DNA of 64,000 nt from Veronia pacifica. GTDB lineage: Bacteria > Pseudomonadota > Gammaproteobacteria > Enterobacterales > Vibrionaceae. Position 1 is the stretch's first letter; the number at the start of each line of letters is the position of its first letter. Positions 17,957 through 26,332 of this stretch are shown here, in pieces. The DNA is taken from the NCBI RefSeq assembly GCF_001707825.1, contig NZ_LYBM01000002.1, positions 186,001-250,000 on the forward strand, written 5' to 3'. Position numbers and translations under genes: made by a program. The notes beneath the pieces are model-generated. The model made no database searches, had not been told where the DNA came from, and saw only the letters and a program-made list of their open reading frames with translations.

Positions 17957-19453
17957 TTAAAGCTTTATCCAAGTCGCCTTTACTTCAGTGTACTTCTCAA
18001 ATGCATGAAGTGATTTGTCCCGACCGTTTCCTGATTGCTTATAACCGCCAAAGGGTGCCGTCATATCACCACCATCATATTGGTTAATCCAAACCATTCC
18101 TGTTCGCAGAGCCTTTGCCGTTTTATGGGCGCGACTGATATCTGACGTCCATACAGCTGCAGCCAAGCCATAGTCACTGTCGTTGGCAATCGCAATGGCT
18201 TCTTCTGCTGTATCAAAAGTGATCACAGACAAAACAGGGCCAAAGATCTCTTTTTGTGCAATGTCCATTGCATTGTCAACACCATCAAACATGGTAGGTT
18301 GAACGTAGAGTCCCCCTGTTTCAGCCATAGCTCTCTCACCGCCGGATACAATTTTGGCACCCGCCTGCTTTCCGCTCTCGATATAATCCATGACTGTCTC
18401 GAGCTGGTTTTGGTCTACCAGCGCGCCTACATTGGTATCCGGGTCTAAGGGATGGCCGGGACGCCATGCTTTGAGTGCGTCAGACACTTTAGCAACAAAT
18501 TCATCTTTAATACTGCTTTCTACTAATAGGCGTGAACCAGCAATACATACTTCACCCTGATTAAAAGCGATTGCAGAGGCTGCGGACTCAGCGGCTGCAT
18601 CAAGGTCTGGCGCATCGGCAAATACGATATTTGGGCTTTTTCCGCCTGCTTCCAGCCAGACCCTTTTCATGTTTGACTGCCCGGCATAAATCATCAGCTG
18701 CTTGGCGATACGTGTTGAACCAGTAAAGACAAGTGTGTCGACATCCATGTGCAGAGCCAGAGCTTCACCTACGCTATGCCCATACCCGGGCAACACATTC
18801 AGTACTCCCGGTGGGATGCCCGCGTCAATGGCCAGTTGAGCAACTCTGATTGCTGTCAGCGGCGACTTCTCAGAAGGTTTGAGGATCACCGAATTACCGG
18901 AAGCCAGTGCAGGTCCCAGTTTCCAACAAGCCATCATCAGCGGGAAATTCCACGGTACAATAGCAGCAATGACGCCGACAGGCTCCCGGGTAACCATACC
19001 GATTTCATCATTCGACGTTGGCGCAATCTCATCGTAAAGCTTGTCAATCGCTTCTCCAGACCAACGCAGCGCATTGGCGGACGCTGGGATATCGATGCTA
19101 TATGAATCACCGATTGGTTTTCCCATATCGAGTGTTTCAAGCGCCGCCAACTCATCAGCATGCTGTTGAATTAAGTCAGCAAACCTGACTACCAGTCGCT
19201 TTCTTTTGGCGGGAGGTAGCTGTGACCAGCTGCCACCTTCGAAGGTGCTTCTGGCATTCTCGACCGCAACGTCAGCATCTGCTTTGTCACAACTGGCAAT
19301 ACTGGCAATTACTGAACCGTCTATCGGGCTGATGCAGTCGAACGTATCACCACTGATAGCTGGCTGATATTGTCCGTTTATGAAGGATCTACCTTCAATA
19401 CTCAGTGACGCAGCAAATGCTTGCCATTGTTCCTTAGTTTGGGGAGATGTCAT
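17957..19453 (-). CDS. puuC: Gamma-glutamyl-gamma-aminobutyraldehyde dehydrogenase PuuC-like
   Basis: 498-residue NAD(P)-dependent aldehyde dehydrogenase. Motifs: IVPWNFPLMMACWK, LKPSEKSPLTA, the catalytic Glu in VWLEAGGKSPNIVFADA and catalytic Cys in NQGEVCIAGSRLLV near residue 300, EIFGPVLSVITF. E. coli PuuC is about 495 residues and oxidises gamma-glutamylaminobutyraldehyde to gamma-Glu-GABA. The PuuC assignment rests on family resemblance plus position beside puuR and puuB; related enzymes act on betaine, glycerol or other aminoaldehydes. Two candidate PuuR sites lie 60-105 bp upstream. Confidence 0.87.
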   Translation of the reverse strand: MTSPQTKEQWQAFAASLSIEGRSFINGQYQPAISGDTFDCISPIDGSVIASIASCDKADADVAVENARSTFEGGSWSQLPPAKRKRLVVRFADLIQQHADELAALETLDMGKPIGDSYSIDIPASANALRWSGEAIDKLYDEIAPTSNDEIGMVTREPVGVIAAIVPWNFPLMMACWKLGPALASGNSVILKPSEKSPLTAIRVAQLAIDAGIPPGVLNVLPGYGHSVGEALALHMDVDTLVFTGSTRIAKQLMIYAGQSNMKRVWLEAGGKSPNIVFADAPDLDAAAESAASAIAFNQGEVCIAGSRLLVESSIKDEFVAKVSDALKAWRPGHPLDPDTNVGALVDQNQLETVMDYIESGKQAGAKIVSGGERAMAETGGLYVQPTMFDGVDNAMDIAQKEIFGPVLSVITFDTAEEAIAIANDSDYGLAAAVWTSDISRAHKTAKALRTGMVWINQYDGGDMTAPFGGYKQSGNGRDKSLHAFEKYTEVKATWIKL

Positions 19454-19514
19454 ATCTGTTCTTCCTAGTACCAGATTTTGGCGGTATGTCGTGTTTGATA
19501 AATCACACCATTTT

Positions 19515-19529
19515 CGTTCGATATATTTT
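19515..19529 (-). promoter_or_regulatory. Candidate PuuR operator 1 of puuC
   Basis: Minus strand AAAATATATCGAACG: 12 of 15 positions agree with the recalled E. coli PuuR consensus and it closely resembles the site before puuB. It lies about 62 bp before the puuC start. Confidence 0.45.
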
Positions 19530-19544
19530 ACACTTTAGGTGAGG

Positions 19545-19559
19545 TGTTCAGTGTATTCA
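19545..19559 (-). promoter_or_regulatory. Candidate PuuR operator 2 of puuC
   Basis: Minus strand TGAATACACTGAACA: 11 of 15 positions agree with the recalled PuuR consensus. It has the same orientation as operator 1 and is offset by exactly 30 bp, about three helical turns, which would put two bound repressors on one DNA face. Confidence 0.4.
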
Positions 19560-19761
19560 ATAGCGATAGTCAACCAATTTTGCCAGTGTTAATAAGGTAA
19601 GACAAAGAAGGATATTCGAGGTTTGATATGGGAGTGTTTTAAATAGAGCGTCGTTTTGCTGATTACGTTCTTTTAAAAACAAACCGAGTCTAATGATGAG
19701 TAAGGATACTAGGAGAACGCAGACTTACGTTCTCCTCAATGCAGCGAATCTTGAATCGTTA

Positions 19762-20580
19762 TTATCTGACTTCAGTGCGACGAACTTTCATCGCCACACG
19801 GAGAATATAAGGGAAGGTATTGGGAAGTATCCGAATTAGCCAGTCTTGAATTCTGCCGTCTGAAATAAAGATTCGACCCTTCTTTTTTCTCACTCCTTGA
19901 ATGATTATTTTGGCCGCTTTATCCGGGGTAGCGCCTATGCGTTGCAGCATGTCATGAAAATGGGGCGTGTTCGTGCCGTGATAGTCCGAATTGAGGGTAA
20001 TATTTGTTGCCACTGCACCGGGATGAACAGTATGAAAAGTAATGTTTTTTAGACCGCGAATAGCATGCTCAGTGCGCAAGGTGTCAGTGAAACCTCTGAC
20101 AGCAAATTTTGTTGTGCAGTAAGGGATGAGATAAGGGAAGGGAAGCAGGCCCTGAGAACTGGATAAATTAATCACCGCCGCCTCATCTTGCTTCACCATC
20201 ACTGGATAAAGGAGTTTCGTCGTTCTTATCACGCCCCAATAGTTAACGTTGGTTATCCGTTCGAAATCTTCGAGAGAGAGTTCACTGAAGGTACGATCCC
20301 CCAGTGCTATGCCTGCGTTGTTAAACAATAAATGAACGTCACCAAACTCCTGTTTAACGTCCTCGACGAATGAACTAATCTGGTCGAGGTCTGACATATC
20401 AACATGTTTTGACAGAACTCGTATATTTTTTTTAGCCAGTAAGTGCTCTGTTTCAGTTCTGTCATTGATATCGCAGAAGGCAATGTTAACCCCAAGGTCA
20501 GCCAGAGCAACGACCAGTGATTGTCCTATCCCTTCTGCAGCACCAGTCACTACTGCGGTTTTACCCTCGAACGATTTCAT
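19762..20580 (-). CDS. Short-chain dehydrogenase/reductase (SDR copy 1)
   Basis: 272-residue classical SDR. NAD(P)-binding TGAAEGIGQSL (TGxxxGIG) near residue 11, NNAG, catalytic Ser in INLSSSQG and YCTTK (YxxxK) near residue 155. ATG 20580 follows GGGAGGTGAA. It is a tandem paralogue of the next gene (same 272-residue length; shared blocks LVPYCTTKFAVRGF-like and GRIFISDG). The C-terminal extension with RILPNTFPYILRVAMKVRR resembles SadH-type SDRs found with flavin monooxygenases in mycobacterial and Acinetobacter lipid-related clusters. Substrate unknown. Confidence 0.85.
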   Translation of the reverse strand: MKSFEGKTAVVTGAAEGIGQSLVVALADLGVNIAFCDINDRTETEHLLAKKNIRVLSKHVDMSDLDQISSFVEDVKQEFGDVHLLFNNAGIALGDRTFSELSLEDFERITNVNYWGVIRTTKLLYPVMVKQDEAAVINLSSSQGLLPFPYLIPYCTTKFAVRGFTDTLRTEHAIRGLKNITFHTVHPGAVATNITLNSDYHGTNTPHFHDMLQRIGATPDKAAKIIIQGVRKKKGRIFISDGRIQDWLIRILPNTFPYILRVAMKVRRTEVR

Positions 20581-20713
20581 TTCACCTCCCTGATATTGAT
20601 AATCTCCACAGAGTGAACGCATCTTAAATAAGCTGCGAACCCGTTTCTTGAGCTCTCATTACGGTTAACTGATTGTTGGGTCTGGCTATCGATTGAGCTT
20701 ATGCGCTAGTGCT

Positions 20714-21532
20714 TTATCTGATAGGAATTCGCCGCCACCAAATGACCCAACGCATGATTGTTGGGAATACGGTAGGAAACAACCTCAAAAGTAAGTCACT
20801 TTCATAGCCATCAGAAATAAAAATTCGGCCTTTATTCTTTTTTACACCATCGAGCATAATCTTTGCTGCTTGTGCAGGAGAACATCCTCGTTTTTGTAAT
20901 TCCTGATGAAATTGCACTGTATTAGGCCCGTGATATTGGGCGTTCAAGGTAATGTCAGTCGCTACGCATCCTGGGTGTACCGTATGGAATGTCATATTGT
21001 TTATTCCCCGGATACGATGTTCTGCTCTTAATGTTTCTGAAAAACCTCGAACGGCAAATTTGGTTGTACAATAGGGGACAAGATAGGGTGTCGGCTGAAT
21101 GCCTGCAGCACTGGATATACTTACTACCGCGGATTCTGGCCTTTTCACCATATGTGGGTAGAGGTATTGTGTTGTCCGGACAACGCCCCAGTAATTAATG
21201 TCTGTGATTTTCTCGAAATCTTCAGGGGTCAGCTCGTCAAACGTGCGGTCTCCCAAAGCGACACCTGCGTTGTTCACCAGCAGATCAACACTGCCTAGTG
21301 CTTCGATAGTATTATCTATAAACGCGTATATCTGCTCTGGCTTAGTTATATCTACAGTCTCGCTGTAGACTCGCACATTGTATTGAGCAAGCAGTTCCTT
21401 TGTCTGGCTTAGATCGCCTATATCAAAAAAGGCGACGTTGGCTCCCTGTTTAGCAAGCTCAACGAGCAGTGCCCGACCAATTCCTCCCGCTCCACCCGTG
21501 ACGACGGCATTTTTTCCATCGAATGTCTTCAT
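20714..21532 (-). CDS. Short-chain dehydrogenase/reductase (SDR copy 2)
   Basis: 272-residue classical SDR with TGGAGGIGRAL for the cofactor, LVNNAGVALGDRTFDEL, SSAAGIQPTPYLVPYCTTKFAVRGFSETLRAEH holding Ser, Tyr and Lys, and a C-terminal FISDGYESDLLLRLFPTVFPTIMRW. It shares most landmarks with SDR copy 1 and probably arose by tandem duplication. The shared ending LFPTVFP/ILPNTFP is hydrophobic and may associate with membrane or partner. It is on the same strand as its neighbours with short gaps, consistent with one operon led by the monooxygenase at 23883. Confidence 0.85.
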   Translation of the reverse strand: MKTFDGKNAVVTGGAGGIGRALLVELAKQGANVAFFDIGDLSQTKELLAQYNVRVYSETVDITKPEQIYAFIDNTIEALGSVDLLVNNAGVALGDRTFDELTPEDFEKITDINYWGVVRTTQYLYPHMVKRPESAVVSISSAAGIQPTPYLVPYCTTKFAVRGFSETLRAEHRIRGINNMTFHTVHPGCVATDITLNAQYHGPNTVQFHQELQKRGCSPAQAAKIMLDGVKKNKGRIFISDGYESDLLLRLFPTVFPTIMRWVIWWRRIPIR

Positions 21533-21559
21533 GTTATATCTCCTTGCGAACGGGTCACA

Positions 21560-22351
21560 TTACGAAAGACGTTGGTTGATAATGATGCTCCATAGACTCA
21601 ACGGACAAAACTTGGATGCCAGCCATACGGGAAACGACATGTATCCATAAACGATTCTTTGTCGCTTTTTTCGAATACCATTAATCACGTGACGGGCAAT
21701 TTTTTCTGGTGGGGTTTTTAGAAACGTTTGATGAAAATGAATAGCTTTCTCATCACCCCGACGACTTATATTGGTGTTGATTCCGCCGGGATGAACACAA
21801 TGAATAGTGATTGGAGATTGGTAATATTCTGTCATCAACGACTGAGTGAAACCTGCAACAGCAAATTTAGCCGCACAATAATCGGCACAGTCTGGTATAC
21901 CAACCATTCCAAATATGCTGGATATATTAACGAGAGCGCCCTCATTATTGGCTTCTAGGTGAGGAATAAATACCTTAGTACCATTAAAAACCCCATTGAG
22001 GTTGACCTTTAGATTTCGGTTAAAGTCATCACTATCCATGTCTTTAACCGATTTTCCAGACGTTTCTATGCCAGCATTATTTATAATGACGTGTGCATAT
22101 CCCATCTCTTTTTCTAATCGATCACCAAATTTTTTCATTTCAGTGAAATCAGAAACATCAAAGGCCGCTGTCAGTATTTCTGTATTTTTTCCTAATGCTA
22201 GAATGTTATTTTTGGTTACATTTAAAGACTCCTCGTCAAAATCATTGAGCGCGAGTTTAGCCCCAAGCTTGGCAAATTCAATTGCGTAAGCCCGTCCCAT
22301 ACCAGACCCGGCTCCTGTTATAACAATTATTTTATTTTTAAAATTATTCAT
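21560..22351 (-). CDS. Short-chain dehydrogenase/reductase (SDR copy 3)
   Basis: 263-residue classical SDR: TGAGSGMGRAYAIEFAK for the cofactor, NNAGIETSGKS, ISSIFGMVGIPDCADYCAAKFAVAGF with catalytic Ser, Tyr and Lys. It differs more from copies 1 and 2 and is clearly AT-richer, using many AAT and AAA codons, like the following monooxygenase gene. ATG 22351 was chosen over the preceding TTG. The gap to SDR copy 2 is only 27 bp. Substrate unknown; probably acts with the flavin monooxygenase on an alcohol/ketone. Confidence 0.85.
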   Translation of the reverse strand: MNNFKNKIIVITGAGSGMGRAYAIEFAKLGAKLALNDFDEESLNVTKNNILALGKNTEILTAAFDVSDFTEMKKFGDRLEKEMGYAHVIINNAGIETSGKSVKDMDSDDFNRNLKVNLNGVFNGTKVFIPHLEANNEGALVNISSIFGMVGIPDCADYCAAKFAVAGFTQSLMTEYYQSPITIHCVHPGGINTNISRRGDEKAIHFHQTFLKTPPEKIARHVINGIRKKRQRIVYGYMSFPVWLASKFCPLSLWSIIINQRLS

Positions 22352-22419
22352 CAACTGTTCTCAATATGGGTTTTTAAACATACGATGATTTAAAGGTGTT
22401 GCTGGGTTGACTATTAATT

Positions 22420-23883
22420 TTATGAAAATATGTGGTGTTCATTTTTTACTTTTCTTGTCATTAAGTGATAGCTAAAGCTGAAACCTGGATACATTGCAAT
22501 TACTTTACCGCTTTTACTTTTATACCAGCTATTACATCCACCTTTATGCCATACTGTTTTCTCCATTTCTTTATGGAGTTTATTAGTATATCTCTCTTCA
22601 GATTCTGATTTTACTTCGAACGTTTTGAAGCCATTTTTTTCACATTTCATTATTGCATCAATAATATAATTCATTTGTGATTCAATAATGAAAATAGCTG
22701 AGGTATGGCCAATTCCGGAGTTTGGTCCGCAAGACAAAAAGAGGTTGGGGAACCCAGGTAATGTTGTTCCCACATATGCGCGAGGATAATCTTCCCAAAC
22801 CTGTGCGATATTGAGGTTATTTTTGCCCTTTATCGGATACGAAATCACCCCGTCAGTTGCATCATAACCTGTAGCGTAGACAATCAAATCCAGATCAACC
22901 TGCTTGCCTTGCGTGGTTAAAATACCCCTTTTATTGATTTCTTTGATACCATTTTCTCTGAGGTATAAATGCGTATTGTTGCGATTATACGTTTTCAGCA
23001 AGTCGTTTGAGAGAATAATACGTTTACATCCTATCGTATAATCTGGAGTAAGTGACTTCCTTAGCTCTTCATTCTCTACTTGCTTTTTCAAGTGCCACAT
23101 AGCCTGACGCTGAGGCACATTCTTCATCATCCACTGTGAGTACTTAAAGCCAACCATCCTCGTTTCAAGACCCCAGTAAATGGCATAGCGTACGAGTTTA
23201 TAGATTGACTTTATACCCAATAGTTTACGTTCAATTTTACTGAACACTCTGTCTGGTCTGGGCAACACCCAATGAGGTGTTCGCTGAAAAACATGGAGTG
23301 TTTCGACATCTGGAGCAATCGTTGGAATGACCTGTGATGCACTTGCCCCTGACCCAATAACGGCCACCCGTTTTCCATGGTAGTCGTAATCCTGATTCCA
23401 ATTGTTGGTGTGGAAGGATTCGCCCTCGAATAATTCTTTTCCCTTGAAATTAGGAATAACTGGCGTACTTAGGGGACCAGTACAGTTGATTATAAACTGT
23501 GCTTTATAGTTCTTGTCGCCATTAATTATAACATTCCATTTTCTCTCAAGGTTGTCCCACTTTATTTTCTGAACGTTCTTATTTAGTTTTATTTTATCTT
23601 TTAGGTTATATTTTTCTATTATATTGTTTGTATATTGCTTTAACTCGGATTGTTCAGCAAACATTCTTGACCATGGGAAGGGTTCAAAAGATAGCGAATA
23701 TAATGGAGACTGAACGTCAACGGCGGCACCGGGGTATGAGTTCTGACACCATGTTCCACCAGTAAAGCTTCTTCTCTCTAATATAACAAAATCACTTATA
23801 CCATTATTAATTAAATTTATCGCCGCGCATTGTCCGCTAAAGCCGCTACCTACTATCACAACCTTGTGTTGAAAAAACTCCAT
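22420..23883 (-). CDS. Flavin-containing monooxygenase, Baeyer-Villiger type
   Basis: 487-residue class B flavoprotein monooxygenase. FAD fold VVIVGSGFSGQCAAINLINNG at the N-terminus; NADPH fold RVAVIGSGASASQVIPTIA near residue 175. Between them is FEGESFHTNNWN, close to the Baeyer-Villiger fingerprint FxGxxxHxxxW(P/D) with N in the last place. Such enzymes insert oxygen into ketones to give esters, or oxidise heteroatoms. ATG 23883 follows GGGGAAG. AT-rich codon use sets it apart from the polyamine genes. It heads the leftward operon with three SDR genes and is divergent from a TetR gene. Confidence 0.87.
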   Translation of the reverse strand: MEFFQHKVVIVGSGFSGQCAAINLINNGISDFVILERRSFTGGTWCQNSYPGAAVDVQSPLYSLSFEPFPWSRMFAEQSELKQYTNNIIEKYNLKDKIKLNKNVQKIKWDNLERKWNVIINGDKNYKAQFIINCTGPLSTPVIPNFKGKELFEGESFHTNNWNQDYDYHGKRVAVIGSGASASQVIPTIAPDVETLHVFQRTPHWVLPRPDRVFSKIERKLLGIKSIYKLVRYAIYWGLETRMVGFKYSQWMMKNVPQRQAMWHLKKQVENEELRKSLTPDYTIGCKRIILSNDLLKTYNRNNTHLYLRENGIKEINKRGILTTQGKQVDLDLIVYATGYDATDGVISYPIKGKNNLNIAQVWEDYPRAYVGTTLPGFPNLFLSCGPNSGIGHTSAIFIIESQMNYIIDAIMKCEKNGFKTFEVKSESEERYTNKLHKEMEKTVWHKGGCNSWYKSKSGKVIAMYPGFSFSYHLMTRKVKNEHHIFS

Positions 23884-23992
23884 ATCTTCCCCGACCGAAA
23901 CTTCTTAATGATAAGTTTGTTTTTAGCTATAATGGGGACATGCTAGATCTGAAATCACTTGTAGTCAAATTAGAAAAACGGAATGTTATAAG

Positions 23993-24658
23993 ATGTCTAA
24001 TAATGAATCAATTGTTAAGGATTCGAGAAATTATGCTGGTGTAAGTGCTCAACAAAGAGCACAAGAACGTAAAGATAAACTCATGAGTGCAGCTCTAGAG
24101 ATTGTGGGTACCCAAGGCTTTAAAAACGCGACTGTGAGAACAATTTGCAAAGAATCTGGCTTGACCCAGCGTTATTACTACGAAGCATTCGAAAATGCTG
24201 AAGATATGCTTATTCAACTTTATAACCACGAGTTGAAGCGCCTTTATTCCCATATTCAAACCGTCATTAATAATGAGAAAAAAACAGAAGAAAAATTACG
24301 TGCTGGCCTCAGAGCATATTTAGAAACGCTTTATAATGACCCGCGGATTGCCAGAGTAATTTTAAGTGAGGTGCTCGGCGTGTCTGAAAAAGTTGATTTA
24401 GCATATCAGACGCATACAAATAGATTTGTTACTTTTTTGACTGTGTTGTACAAACAACTAGTTTTCGATTCAGTGAAAAAAAATCTTAATCTTCCTTACG
24501 AGATGTTCGCACGTGGTTCTGTTGGTGCTGTCGTTTTTATTGCCAGAAACTGGGTAATGACAGGTTATGAAGAAGACCTTGATAAATTAGTTGATGATAT
24601 TTCCTTCTTACCCACCAAGGTGATTAAACACAGCGGTAAATTGCGATTTTTCTTGTAA
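23993..24658 (+). CDS. TetR-family transcriptional regulator
   Basis: 221 residues. TetR helix-turn-helix at about residues 27-75 (RKDKLMSAALEIVGTQGFKNATVRTICKESGLTQRYYYEAFENAEDML), followed by a helical ligand domain. ATG 23993 has a weak upstream ACGGA. It is divergent from the monooxygenase gene across a 109-bp gap, so local repression of the monooxygenase-SDR operon, released by its substrate or product, is the likely role. Base composition is AT-rich like the operon it faces. Confidence 0.88.
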   Translation: MSNNESIVKDSRNYAGVSAQQRAQERKDKLMSAALEIVGTQGFKNATVRTICKESGLTQRYYYEAFENAEDMLIQLYNHELKRLYSHIQTVINNEKKTEEKLRAGLRAYLETLYNDPRIARVILSEVLGVSEKVDLAYQTHTNRFVTFLTVLYKQLVFDSVKKNLNLPYEMFARGSVGAVVFIARNWVMTGYEEDLDKLVDDISFLPTKVIKHSGKLRFFL

Positions 24659-24698
24659 GTACAATTCCCTCCGACTGCAATGTTTTTGCCAGATCAAT

Positions 24699-24726
24699 AA
24701 ACGGGTTTTTGTTTTACCCGCTTTTT
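24699..24726 (+). terminator. Terminator after the TetR gene
   Basis: Short stem ACGGGT/ACCCGC-type (5-6 bp) with a T-rich loop followed by TTTTT, about 40 bp after the tetR stop. Confidence 0.6.
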
Positions 24727-24849
24727 GCTCCGGGCCTTACACAATTATATGCATATCTGTGTCAACTCGACTGATTGTCAGATGAGTGCTTCTTAGTCAA
24801 AAGTTCACGTCTTCATTTAAATGTACTTGTTCTCAATATTGAACTTGGG

Positions 24850-24864
24850 TGTTAAATATATTTG
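24850..24864 (-). promoter_or_regulatory. Candidate PuuR-like site before the omega-aminotransferase gene
   Basis: Minus strand CAAATATATTTAACA: 13 of 15 positions as in the puuB site and 12 of 15 as in the recalled E. coli PuuR consensus. It lies about 95 bp before the aminotransferase start. If real, it would place beta-alanine breakdown under polyamine control. The surroundings are AT-rich, so the chance risk is considerable. Confidence 0.3.
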
Positions 24865-24957
24865 TATTTACCGTTCGTTATTTTTGACATAGTATTTAAA
24901 CAGTAAATCTCACTGGCCGTGATGCAGCAACCTTTACACGTTGAAGGAGACATGGAC

Positions 24958-26292
24958 ATGGAAAAATCAGGGCGGGATCAACACAAAGGTGAACTTGAGG
25001 CGTTCTGGATGCCGTTCACTGCAAACAGACAATATAAGTCAGCACCCAGACTGATGACTCATGCAGAAGGCATGTATTATCAAGACGATAAAGGCAACTC
25101 TGTTTTAGATGGGACTGCCGGGCTGTGGTGTTGTAATGCAGGCCATAGCCGTAAAAAAATCACTGAAGCCGTCAGCGAACAAATTGCCAAAATGGATTTT
25201 GCGCCAACGTTCCAGATGGGCCATCCATTACCCTTTCAACTGGCAGAGCGGCTCTCTGCACTCACTCCGGATCCCCTCAATCGAGTCTTCTTTACTAACT
25301 CAGGCTCTGAATCTGTCGATACTGCGTTAAAGATAGCTCTCGCTTATCATCGTGCTAACGGCGAGCCGCAGAGAACACGGTTTATCGGGCGTGAAATGGG
25401 ATACCACGGGGTAGGGTTTGGCGGTATTTCTGTCGGAGGTATTGGCAATAACCGTAAAACGTTTAGTGGCCAATTGTTATCTGGCGTTGATCACCTTCAA
25501 CATACTTTAGACCTTGACCGCAATGCATTTAGTCGTGGATTGCCTCAGCATGGAGCTGAGCGGGCCGAACAACTCGAACAACTGATTAATTTGCACGGTG
25601 CTGAAAATATTGCCGCTGTGATTGTCGAGCCGTTATCCGGCTCTGCTGGTGTCATTCTACCACCAGAAGGATATTTAGAACGTCTCAGATCCATTACCGC
25701 AAAATACGGTATCCTGCTGATTTTTGACGAAGTTATCACGGGTTTTGGGCGTGTTGGAGATGCGTTTGCCGCAAATCGCTGGAAAGTGACGCCAGATATG
25801 ATGACTACCGCAAAAGGATTGACCAACGGCAGCATACCAATGGGAGCCGTCATGGTCAGTGACTTCATTTACGAAGCCTGTATGTCAGGGCCTGAAGGAG
25901 TGATAGAGCTGTTCCACGGGTATACGTATTCCGGCCATCCTGTTGCAGCAGCGGCTGCGTTAGCCACCCTTGATATTTATGAGGAAGAAAAGCTGTTTAG
26001 TGCTGCCGATCGAATGGCGAGTGTGTTTGAGGAAGCGGTTCATTCACTGGCTGATTGTCCTAATGTCGTCGATGTGCGAAATGTCGGGTTGGTTGCGGGA
26101 ATACAGCTGGCACCCAGTTCAGAGGGCATTGGTAAACGCGGATTCGCTGTTTTCAATCGTTGCTTCCACGCAGGGACTCTTGTCAGGGCGACAGGAGATA
26201 TCATTGCGCTGTCTCCTCCTCTGATACTGGAAGCAGACCATATCGATCAGATGGTGACGACACTGGCTGAGGCGATCAGACAGTCGGCTTAA
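24958..26292 (+). CDS. Omega-amino acid (beta-alanine):pyruvate aminotransferase
   Basis: 444-residue class III PLP aminotransferase. FWMPFTANRQYKSAPRLM at the start, DGTAGLWCCNAGH, TNSGSESVDTALK, VEPLSGSAGVILPPEGYL, LLIFDEVITGFGRVG and the Schiff-base Lys in TTAKGLTNGSIPMGAV near residue 286. The N-terminal FWMPFTANRQ pattern is typical of beta-alanine:pyruvate aminotransferases. AAGGAG (24943-24948) favours the ATG at 24958 (or 24952). Followed 40 bp later by a semialdehyde dehydrogenase, which would take the malonic semialdehyde product. It differs clearly from the SpuC-like copy at 7443. Confidence 0.87.
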   Translation: MEKSGRDQHKGELEAFWMPFTANRQYKSAPRLMTHAEGMYYQDDKGNSVLDGTAGLWCCNAGHSRKKITEAVSEQIAKMDFAPTFQMGHPLPFQLAERLSALTPDPLNRVFFTNSGSESVDTALKIALAYHRANGEPQRTRFIGREMGYHGVGFGGISVGGIGNNRKTFSGQLLSGVDHLQHTLDLDRNAFSRGLPQHGAERAEQLEQLINLHGAENIAAVIVEPLSGSAGVILPPEGYLERLRSITAKYGILLIFDEVITGFGRVGDAFAANRWKVTPDMMTTAKGLTNGSIPMGAVMVSDFIYEACMSGPEGVIELFHGYTYSGHPVAAAAALATLDIYEEEKLFSAADRMASVFEEAVHSLADCPNVVDVRNVGLVAGIQLAPSSEGIGKRGFAVFNRCFHAGTLVRATGDIIALSPPLILEADHIDQMVTTLAEAIRQSA

Positions 26293-26332
26293 ATGTGCGC
26301 AGAACGGAACGACAGACTATAGAGAGCGAAGG

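Larger units (their letters stand above)
19454..19761. promoter_or_regulatory. puuC upstream region
   Basis: 308-bp gap between puuC and an SDR gene, both leftward. It holds the puuC promoter and two candidate PuuR sites (19515-19529 and 19545-19559). The remainder, towards 19761, carries nothing recognisable; it is the 3' flank of the SDR gene. Confidence 0.45.
24659..24957. promoter_or_regulatory. Region between tetR and the omega-aminotransferase gene
   Basis: About 300 bp holding the tetR terminator (24699-24726) and the promoter of the aminotransferase operon. A PuuR-like site is noted at 24850-24864. Confidence 0.45.

Noticed and set aside
19762-21532. The two similar SDR genes as a direct repeat or assembly duplication
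   Set aside because: Their DNA and protein sequences differ throughout, so they are old paralogues and not a duplicated assembly segment.
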